Shown here: positions 55,603-64,000 of the stretch, piece by piece | How the letters are laid out: each line of letters begins with the position of its first letter | How positions within the stretch are numbered: the first letter of the stretch is position 1 | Assembly (NCBI GenBank): GCA_963402885.1 | Contig: OY727103.1 | Span: forward strand, 10,442,085 to 10,506,084 | Source of the DNA: Antedon bifida | Taxonomy: Eukaryota; Echinodermata; Crinoidea; Comatulida; Antedonidae | Length of the DNA stretch: 64,000 bases | Direction: 5' to 3' | Translations under genes and position numbers: made by a program | The notes under the pieces: generated by a model | What the model was told of the DNA's origin: nothing | Seen by the model: only the letters and a program-made list of their open reading frames with translations | Databases searched by the model: none

Positions 55603-55960
55603 CACATTTCTATTTATTTGTTCCTAATTTTCTGACATAACTTAGGTGTTCTTAAAATTGAGGGCGCCAAACATAACATTTACGAGATCGGAAAGAGGCG
55701 GGAAGCCAAAAAAAATGATGGTGTGCTCCCTTGCCTCTAGCACGGTAAGGCTCTCTCACAGCCTTGGGGGTACCACACATCAGATGCTTTGATGTTATTG
55801 CCTCATAATGTGTGGTGGAAAGGGGGACGTTTAAATCTGTGAACCCCAAACACAGAAGCTCGCATAGCTTTAACTCTTTTCCACCGACCGGCATGGGGTT
55901 TGAACCCACGATAATCGTGTTCCACGACGCTCTACCAACTGAGCTATCCGGCCCTCTGGT
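55603..55960 (-). mobile_element. tRNA-derived SINE, unit 2 only
   Basis: About 358 bp absent at the equivalent unit 1 position (CATCTTTAATAGC near 22501). On the minus strand it starts with a tRNA-like head (55888-55952) with A box TAGCTCAGTTGG and B box GGGTTCAAACC, then an unrelated body and an AT-rich tail. The target duplication is short (about TTA). Confidence 0.83.
55888..55952 (-). other. tRNA-like head of the SINE
   Basis: GCCGGATAGCTCAGTTGGTA begins a tRNA-like fold with a T-arm at GGGTTCAAACCCC. The acceptor 3' strand pairs only partly, and a GAA triplet sits near the anticodon position. This indicates a tRNA ancestor (perhaps Phe) rather than a working tRNA. Confidence 0.65.
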
Positions 55961-56089
55961 TAATAGCAAGGTTAAAACTAGATTCGTTTCCTCAAAATTA
56001 CGTCATGAATATGCAAATTTATGACGTAACGATTAGAATGACGTAATATGAAGCGCGTATAAGACTATACTATTGTCACTTTTTATTAC

Positions 56090-56195
56090 TCGTGTACATT
56101 GTGGCATAACGGGTAGTGCTCTAGTAACTATCGTTTGGATTGAATTCTCTCAGCTCTACTGGCTGGGGTTCGAATCTCTACGGATTTCTTTTTTT
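56090..56195 (+). ncRNA. tRNA-like Pol III unit, unit 2 copy
   Basis: Same A box, B box and T-run as 22632-22740, with the boxes unchanged. Upstream sites are also retained although a SINE landed just upstream (55603-55960). Confidence 0.42.
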
Positions 56196-57145
56196 TAAAA
56201 TAAATATAAAATGCTTTTCTTTTATTTTGAAAGAGAGATATTTAGAGAGTCAGGTTAATTTAGGATAATATAATGTAAAAGATTAACAACATCAAAATTC
56301 AACAGTGTGGCGCGTTGACCGCCGCGAATGACTAACAATTGAATGTCAGAAAAAAAGGAATTATAGTTCTCTTCGTTACGTGTTTTGAAAAGAATTTATA
56401 TCTCATCGTTGGTGGTATGTCGGCGTTGTTATGCAAATGGGTTTGTACAGGTGTAGTGGGAAAGATGGTATTCCAACCGTTTTAAACCAAAATATCGGCT
56501 AAATAATATTCTTTTTTGCGTTTCAACATATATGTTAATGATTCCAATTACGATACAAACTTTTTTTTTATTTTGTAGGTAAAATGGCAGATATAACCCT
56601 TTTTGTCTTTCCCCTTAACGTTTTCATACCACAATCGCTGTGCTAAGGGGAATTTATTATATTACCCTTAAGGCCATTTTACACTAAAAAGAGGGAAGTA
56701 AAATCAACCGATTGACCCCTATCTAAGTTTATTTTCTGTCAATCCTTAAGGCTACAATTTATATAAAACAAAATAATTAAATGGTTAAATTCTGTTTCAC
56801 CAAATTTATAAATAATTTTAGGTCCTAGAGGCATGTCTTTTAATTTGTTGTCGTTGTCTTCTATTCTAGGCCTAGAAGGCCTAGCCTAGGTCTAAGTGAT
56901 GCGGCCTTTGCCGCCTGGCTGGGCGTGAGGTGAGTTGGTACCAATTTTAAAAACTAGTTGCATAGGCCTAGTCAGCTAAGCTAAAAGGTTAGGCCTAGCC
57001 TATTATAGTCGCCGCATAGTACTGTATATCGCTATTAATTAGGGCCAAAATTAAATAACTAGCCTAGGGGCCTAGCTAGGCCTATTTAGCTTATTTTTCT
57101 TAGGCTAGGCCCTAGCCTAAGCCTAGCTAGGTAGGCCTAGAATAG

Positions 57146-58421
57146 CGTCATTTGAGGTCTTTTTAATCAGATTTAGGGTAGCCATTTTTCCATTTTTTAT
57201 ATAATGCATAAATAAAATACTGCGTGCAAAAAAACGATGCGCGATGACTGTTTCAATCCATATTTTTCAATTTAAAAAATAAAAGTTCAAAGAAAATTTA
57301 GAAAAATAGAGTTGGAGGTCCCGGAAATTGGACTTATTATACTTCAAAACATGAAACAAAATATATAAGTCCCTATCATGGTTGTGACTGAGCTAAGAAA
57401 TGTTTGAAAAATAGAGATGTTAGGTCCCGGAAAATGTACTTCTTGTTCTTCGAAATATGACCAGCTTTATTGTTGGGGCTGAGCTAAAAAAATGTTTAAA
57501 ACTAGAGCTGCAGGTCTTCAAAAAAATTGCATTTTATACTTTGGAAACATCAGGCCTAGAGGCTTAAAAAACGCAAGCGTAGACCTTTTTCAGTCGGGGA
57601 AATAAGTTTATTCCTCCCAGGTTTATGCGTGCGTACCATCTGGACTACTTCCGCGAGTGGTGAGAAATTCATGACATACAGGATATTGAAAATGTAATAA
57701 CTTAGCTATAATAAGATGTTGGCTAAAGCTTGGTTCCCACTAGAACGTAACGAAAGGACGTAAACGCAACGCAAGCGTTTTAACCAATGACAAACGAAGT
57801 TATAGACAGTTAGCAATCACAAGCGAATAAGCCATCGCTTGTGATTGGTCAATTCACTTGCGTTGCGTTACGTCCTTGCGTTGCGTCGCTAGTGGGAACC
57901 AAGCTTAAGCGAAAAGGGCATGTTTTTTTGTTTAGTAATGGATGAAAAATTTATTTTAGGTGCCCCACGGTACAGAAGGTTACTTGTAAATTAAAAAATT
58001 GGTGAACATACGAACAATTTAACATAATTCGTTTTTGCTGTAGTGTAGCGTACGTCGACGCAGTACACGACGTAACCGTCGGTAAACTTCGCCTGGAAAA
58101 TAACTACAGTACACATTTTGGTCCCTGGATGAAACATGATATCACGCGTCTCGACCCAACGTTGAACGATTCGTACAAAGGGATACCGGCCGCCAGAAAA
58201 GTGCGTACCTAGCTAATGTTTAGTAGTAAGTTAGATCGCTGGCAATAATGAATGCATAAAAGTGCATATTAGCCCTCTGACGTACTCTCACGGTCAATGG
58301 AACGTCGTGGTTTTCTAGGCGCTGAAGCTATATGAAGTGAACGCGAACGTTTTTTACTGTATATTATATTCCCCGACAAAAAGTACCCGTGTTCCCCGAC
58401 GAGGGGGATAGAGCCCCCGTA
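57146..58421. mobile_element. hAT-like element interior, ends deleted, unit 2
   Basis: Matches the interior of 23733-25028. The left end and about 200 bp are deleted at AGAATAG/CGTCATTT (about 57145). The right end and about 870 bp of flank are deleted at about 58421. A 179-bp MITE (57727-57905) is inserted inside. Confidence 0.75.
57727..57905. mobile_element. TAA-flanked MITE (Harbinger-like), unit 2 only
   Basis: 179 bp with inverted ends AGCTTGGTTCCCACTAG / CTAGTGGGAACCAAGCT, flanked by TAA at 57724-57726 and 57906-57908. Unit 1 has the empty site GGCTAAGCG at about 24472. A 3-bp TWA duplication fits PIF/Harbinger. Internal inverted similarity (AACGCAACGCAAG and its complement) extends nearly to the centre. 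Confidence 0.85.
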
Positions 58422-60366
58422 AATATGTAATTTGTATTGTCATGACGTTGAAAATATTTAAATAACAATTGTCCATGTGGTTTTTAACATCTTTAGATTC
58501 ATCTGATGTCCAAATCCAGTAAAAGTATTGGATTATTTTATTGATGATTTGTTCTACTGTACAATCATGTAAGAATTAGAAATCTGGCTACTCGCTCAAA
58601 GCTGCTACAGTAATGTACTGTGTTAGGAATACTATTAATTGAATCTAACATACACTGGATAGTTCCTAATTTCAGTCTGTTACAGTATTAATTTTAAGAA
58701 TTTTATTAAGGAACATACTACACTAATTGTGCTTCATATTTTCATATTCATACCGGTAATTTTTTTTAAAACATTTGACGTTTTTAACATGTATGAAATC
58801 TATCTCCAGCAGGATCAATTGCAGGACAATTGTTCTTGTCTTATATGTGATGATTTTTATGTATAAATAAATGATCATAATGTAAAGAAAAATAAATTAG
58901 AAACATTGACATTCTAGCTGAAATACTTTGAAATATTTAATCACTGAATAACTTAATAAATTACACTTTAATATTGTGAACATTTCCAAATTGATCAGCT
59001 TGTATTATACCATGTACCGTTAATTCTAATAGTAACCCACACTCTAATAGTAACCCCGCTTCTAGTAGTAACCCAACTTATAAGTCAATCTATAATAATA
59101 ACACACTACTACTACTAGTAACCCATGGGGGAGGTTATTATTAGAGTCACAAAAACTATTGAAAAAATGACATTAAGACTGGTCGTTTATTATGCAGCAA
59201 TATTTTGAAAATAAGGAGATAATGCATGTTGATCTCGGGAGGACTGAGTGTTTTTGAGTTTATAAAATAAAGTTCAAACAAATTTATTTATTCGTACTGT
59301 TTTATTATTTTTCTATGATTTGCTGACCGGAAAAGTTGGGGTGGGTTACTATTTTCAGGTGCCTAATTTAAGATTAGTAATAATAACCCACTACTCCAAT
59401 AGTAATCCCCCTTCCCCCCCCCCCACTTCTAATAGTAACCCACCCTAAAAAACAATAAAAAAATAATAACCCAGGGTTACAATTAGAAGATTTACGGAAT
59501 CAATTAGTTTAAACTAATTAATACATGCTATAGGCTATTGTAGCCCAAATATCAAATTACACTTTTAATATTGCAAACATTTCCAAATTGATCAACTTGT
59601 ATATAACCATGTATCAATTAGTTTAAACTAATTAATCCATGCTATAATCTATAGACTATTGTAGCCCAAATATCAAATTACACTATTATTTATAATAATA
59701 ACAGCAACCAGTAATCCACAAAATGTTAGGATTCAGCCAAGTAGCCTTTTTTGCAATTAAAATCTCATTACACGGAATCTCTTCGATGTTATAGAACACA
59801 CTTCTCGTAGGCGTGTTGAATATGCGTGTAATAGCGTGTTGTATAAACGCGCCCTTAGGTGCAACAGCCTGACAAATTGATATGGTAACACTATTAAAAA
59901 CAAGTATATCAATCAGAACGTTAACATACGTTATGTTATATCTATTTTCAAACCTTTTAAAATCAAAAACTCATCAGCATCATTTTTTCATTCTTAACTT
60001 TCATCCTTATAATTATCCAATTTTGAATTGAGAATCCAGGATTTGATGTCAACAATTTCGCTACCTCTTTCTTGCCTGCAAAATGAGAAAAACAAAAATG
60101 CAATTATTCTATCATCTCTTACAGGTGTATTTGTCCTAAATTTGTCCTATTTTGATGTCACATAACAGCTATCCACTTGGAATCGAGAAATTGAATATTT
60201 GCGACCAACAACCGGCCCATATTTTTTATAACTACTGTAGTACTGTAAAATAACACTATATTGATCTCTTTCCCTTTAATGTTCAACAATATTCCAATTA
60301 AAATGCTTAAATACAGAAGTATAGGCCTACAGGTACATATGACAACCTCAGACATCCATCCTATAT

Positions 60367-60565
60367 TAGACTGGGTTCCAGCCCGTAAATTTTGGCACAT
60401 ATGGCGTTTTATACGTATAATATAATACTCAGATTTACGCACTGGGGAAATATGTGAAGAAATCGATTTGCATGCCCGCAAACATCCGATAAGAATGACG
60501 TAGGTTATCATACCATATGTGCCAAATTATTTATCTTTACTATTTACGGGCTGGAACCCAGTCTA
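60367..60565. mobile_element. 199-bp MITE, unit 2
   Basis: Same element at the same site as 27818-28016, so it was present before the units duplicated. Confidence 0.78.
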
Positions 60566-60645
60566 ATCATATATATGCACTGCTCTTTAACCAATTGAAT
60601 GCTCTTTGGCATGTGAAGAACGAACCTTTTTAAATATAAACTTAC

Positions 60646-61525
60646 CTGTGAGATCGTCATGGTTGTATAGGTCATCTCCTATAGTAGTAAACAAAAACAA
60701 TTTATAACATTAATATTTTATACATTTTCGTTCTAGATACATTGTACATTTGTGTTTTCAAATGTTTTGCTGCTAATATTGTAGTAGACTTACCTGATGT
60801 TGTGGCAATTTCTAGTTGTCCATAATTATCAGCATCATCTGCTGATAAACAACAATAAAATGTTAAGAATGTAATGTTTACGAAAATCTAATTTGTGTCT
60901 GATAAGTGCCATTTCCGGCATCTACAGTTGCACAACTCTTAAACATTTCTTATGACACAGGGACAGATTGGAATGGAAAATGGGACATGGATTAATTAAT
61001 TTTAACACTAAAAAAGAACTTCATAGAAAGAGTCAATCTTAATTTCACCTCACCTCAGCACCAGCTGGTATAGATTTTTATTAGTAATGTTTTATAAGCT
61101 TACCTGTGATGTTTTCTTCTTCTTTAAAAGTTTCATCTGCTGATCAATAATAAATGAAAAGTTAACAATTTAATATATTCCTAATATATATCTGTACATT
61201 AAGTACTTTGATTGCACTGATTGCATTGAAGAACTTAAGATCTACCATAAAATTTGTTTCCATGTTTAGAACCAACAAATATATGGTCTTGATTTTATGG
61301 CACTCTGGAATTGTCTCTTCTATTAGCAAAAGAAGTATTCTCATTTTACATACTTTGTTTATAAACTATATTAAAGCTTACCTGTAAAAGTATTCATTTC
61401 TACTTCTAGGCTTCTGGGTTATCTCCTATAGAAAAACACAATAAAATAATTAATTAAAAAAAATTAAGTTTTCTTATTCTTCTTACCTGTACAAGTGTTG
61501 CCACTTGTTAATTTGACAAAATTTG
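60646..61525 (-). CDS. Tail micro-exons T2-T6 of copy 3
   Basis: Second complete set of the tail cassette: T2 61487-61525 (39 bp), T3 61382-61425 (44 bp), T4 61104-61136 (33 bp), T5 60794-60838 (45 bp) and T6 60646-60678 (33 bp). Splice sites and phases are as in copy 2A, and T2 is full length here. Confidence 0.48.
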
Positions 61526-64000
61526 CTGATTTTTCAATTACTTACTGGCAGAACAGGTAAGTAAAAGATATGTACTGTGAGGGTAATAAGCTGTACGGAC
61601 TATATAAAGGGCAGGAAATATTTTGAGATAATCTAGGTTTTGGCGAGATTCTGGTTTTTAAGGTGTTTATGCTTTGTGAGAGTGAAGTTTGCATTGTACC
61701 AGCAACAATGCCTATTTTTTTTAAAAAAAGATGTGCCGTGTTTAAAACGTTTTCACCGGCAACACAGCAATTGCATTATAATTCTTCAAGGTTGATATGT
61801 CCTTGGCTATTGGCTGTTCTTGTGGCCTCGCGAAGTCTCTGCTGCCTGCTTTATATTTTGGGCATATACCGCATCACATGCTTGTGCATATCTAGCACTT
61901 TCCTGATCTCCTGTGATTTGTGATCATTATCTGTTATTAAAAACAATCCACTTAATATGTTCCCTTATAGAAGTATTTTAACACAACTTGTTATTAAGTT
62001 GCAAAATACTGAAATTAAAGACTGCCTGAACCCAAAACAAGTAAGTGCCAGACAAAAAGCCTAAGGAAAAGCCTAGAATATTATATTTATCCTTGTTTGA
62101 CCAATGTTTGACCAATATTTATCCAATTGTTCTGGAGGTTGTCTTTAATTTGAGGTGATTTATACAGCCGATGAAATCAAATTTGAAAGTAGTCTGTAAT
62201 GGGAGTGACTTGTAGGTACTTTTGGCTAGTCTTCAACATAAGTTGCTCTTAGAGTGGATACGATAGTCTACAATTGAAGATGCTTTTAAAATTGGGGTAG
62301 GGGGAAGTATTAATAGAAGGTAGTGGGTTAAATAGAGGGAGACCTGCATTGAAAATTTGAAATGGACTGTAATCTTAAAAAGAAGTTGCTCTTAGATTGG
62401 ATACGTCACTAGTCTACAATTGATGGTGATTTTTGAATTATAATGCAGTATTAAATAGAAGATGGATGGTTAATTAGAGAGAGAACTGCATTGACAATTT
62501 GAAAATGACTTATAATTAATTAAAAAATCACCAACCTTGGAATCCAGATGTTCTGCAATATCCGTTGTAAAATCTTCAATTAGATTAAACTGAACATTAA
62601 ATTTCTCCAAAACTTTTACTGTTGATCTGCGATTGATATGTGGAAAACACCCTCAATGACAGAAAACTCTGTTGAGTTGATACCTTCTAGCGTGGATGAG
62701 TTGGAATAAACAATGCTGAATTCAAAGAAGTAACCACTTCCCGACAGATTAATGGCAAGATCAGTGAAGTTGGCCCAGCCATGGATTATATCTACAGTGT
62801 TGTTGCTGACGAGCTCTGCATCAGATACTCCTGGGCATTTTCCATGGATGTGAAGAATGTCCCAGATTTTGCACAATTTCAGCCTGAAAAAATCAAAAAA
62901 TCATTGAATAATTCCTTTTTTTCGTAGAATATTTGTATCAAACCTATGGTGTATTACCAAAGCTTGATAGCCTACAGTATATTGGAGTTTAGAAAGAATT
63001 GTGTTAAAACCTACACTGGTATCCAATATAGAGATGCAAGGCTGAACCTCAAATGGATGGTTCTCCATAGCATTAGCCGTAAACGTATAATCATAGTCAT
63101 AGCATTCAAAAGCCTGCCAAGATTCATGCCATATGCAGTCTTCTGTACCAATGATACCTTAATGAAAAGAGCAGATTAGATAAAAGATTTTACTACCATT
63201 GATGTCTGTAACCATCATGTTTGGAATTCTATAATCCTATAATTCTAAGTCCACGTCTCGGATCTCTATCCCACTCGTATGCAGAATCAGGAATAACATA
63301 ACCAGGCCGTGATCCTACTAGAATTCCACCATCTTCGTCTCTGATCATGCATTCTTAAATGCATCACAATCCATCTCCACGCACTCAGAAGGATTAAAGA
63401 CCCCTTCCCTTCAATTTGTGACGTTTTGTAAAAATAATACATATATATTACTTTAAAAACATTAAACAAGGTCACTCCTTGTCTTAAATGTATGTTTTAT
63501 GGTAAATTATGATAAAAAGTGAGAAACAATGCACTACCTATGTAGCTCGCGGCGAATGACCTCTCGTGGGCAGTCTTTAGGTCTAGCCTAGCTAGGCTGA
63601 GTTTTGTAGGCCTAGCCGGTAAACATCGGTAACGTACGAATATCGTATGCTAGTTATATACCTAGCCTGACGTTGTATAGTTGCTGCAATAATTGTCTTT
63701 CTATATTTGCCAGACACCGTTGATACAAATGGGAAAAACCTGGTATTTTCGGTGAAAATTTATGAGTCTTCCATTTGTTTTGGCCTCACGATCAATCAAA
63801 AAGTGGGTAAATTACAGAAGAAAAACAAAAATATCAATCCGCACGCAATGCATTTTGGGATTGTTTCCTGATGCGTTTCCTGCAATAGAACTCAACTGGT
63901 TTGTCCAAGTAAGGACTAGGTTTGTCCAAGTAAGGACCAGATTATGTCATGCTTTTACATACCTTGCAATCTTGTGCTTCCAGCAATAGCTGGGTAATTA
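61255..64000. repeat. Tandem segmental repeat, start of unit 3 (mosaic)
   Basis: The third restart of the unit follows the unit 1 and 2 sequence through E11 and into E10. Near 63086 it jumps to sequence matching E8/E7 of a B-type copy (compare 45530 onward). Near 63861 it jumps again to sequence matching intron and exon E4 of copy A (compare 38098 onward). The blocks between these points are absent. It runs off the window inside E4. Confidence 0.88.
63196..63409 (-). pseudogene. PKHD1L1-like: Exon E7 of copy 3
   Basis: Same exon as 15907-16121, but the codon after DPRR is GGA, so the nonsense change of the B copies is absent. It has a one-base loss near 63346 (GATCATGCA against GATCATTGCA elsewhere), which breaks the frame at a different place. 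Confidence 0.78.

Larger units (their letters stand above)
28706..61254. repeat. Tandem segmental repeat, unit 2
   Basis: This is a second full copy of unit 1, about 3.8 kb longer. The extra length comes from a non-LTR element (48779-50200), an internal tandem duplication (48727-52498 repeated at 52499-55070), a SINE (55603-55960), a 179-bp MITE (57727-57905), and exons E7/E8 plus a 3' LTR that unit 1 has lost. A stretch matching about 25000-25866 of unit 1 is deleted near 58421. The TTAA-flanked transposon sits at a different site (42301-45205). Confidence 0.93.
59963..64000 (-). pseudogene. PKHD1L1-like: Fibrocystin-L-like copy 3, chimeric, runs off the window
   Basis: Blocks in gene order are E4 (partial) 63963-64000, E7 63196-63409, E8 (5' scrap) 63086-63157, E10 (3' part) 62944-63086, E11 62536-62883, T1 61757-61910, T2 61487-61525, T3 61382-61425, T4 61104-61136, T5 60794-60838, T6 60646-60678 and T7 59963-60075. 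E9 and most of E8 are deleted. E11 and the tail match copies 1A/2A, while E7/E8 follow the A/B sequence imperfectly: E7 keeps GGA where the B copies have TGA. The upstream part is outside the window. Confidence 0.8.

Noticed and set aside
55652-56024. Open frames of 105 and 70 codons on opposite strands
   Set aside because: Both lie over the tRNA-derived SINE and its flank; no protein homology is expected.
1-64000. CRISPR arrays, bacterial operons, phage or plasmid features
   Set aside because: No regularly spaced repeats with unique spacers and no prokaryotic gene structure. Spliced exons and eukaryotic transposons dominate.
1-64000. Functional full-length fibrocystin-L gene
   Set aside because: Only C-terminal blocks occur. 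They are fragmented, frame-broken and duplicated, and no G8 domain or amino-terminal IPT repeats were seen.

Overview
The window is AT-rich invertebrate DNA with spliced genes, many small transposons and dense palindromic GGCCTA/CCTAGG islands. Those islands are common in echinoderm genomes, so an echinoderm or related marine deuterostome is the best guess; this is inference, not proof.

The large-scale structure is a head-to-tail tandem array. The sequence at base 1 restarts at 28706 and again at 61255, giving unit 1 (1-28705), unit 2 (28706-61254) and the start of unit 3 (61255-64000). Units 1 and 2 are nearly identical in alignable parts but differ by insertions, deletions and one local inversion, so each often supplies the empty site for a transposon in the other.

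The only recognisable host gene is on the minus strand. It matches the C-terminal part of fibrocystin-L (PKHD1L1): PbH1 repeats, the conserved block around NGYVDLINGPQDHGWC, the DDFYEEDLVNNLASL block, and an Ig/IPT-like GWANFTDLAI block. It ends in a chain of phase-1 micro-exons and a stop codon. Each unit carries two partial copies: an A copy (with the tail) and, upstream, a more decayed B copy (no tail). Unit 3 starts with a chimeric copy. I call the recurring coding blocks E1-E11 and the tail exons T1-T7. Most E blocks have frame breaks, some shared by all copies and some private. The locus therefore looks like an already damaged gene fragment that was amplified and kept rearranging.

Transposons fill the introns and spacers. 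They include a broken Ty3/Gypsy element in the E5-E7 intron of each A copy (with a 3' LTR in unit 2), a 5'-truncated non-LTR element inside exon E8, and a second non-LTR element with a long reverse-transcriptase ORF only in unit 2. There is also a long-inverted-repeat element with TTAA target duplications at two different sites, a nested TA-flanked MITE, a 1.3-kb non-autonomous hAT-like element with an 8-bp target duplication, a TAA-flanked MITE, a tRNA-derived SINE and several small inverted-repeat elements. A tRNA-like Pol III unit with upstream ATF/CREB-type sites, an octamer and a TATA-like box is present in both full units.

Unit layout on plus coordinates of unit 1 is: tail exons and E11-E8 (1-3100), Gypsy with nested transposon (3560-11004), E5-E1 of copy A (11145-12623), spacer (12624-14370), copy B (14371-18445), then about 9 kb of repeats, the Pol III unit and the hAT element (18446-27400), and the tail exons that belong to the A copy of the next unit (27414-28938).
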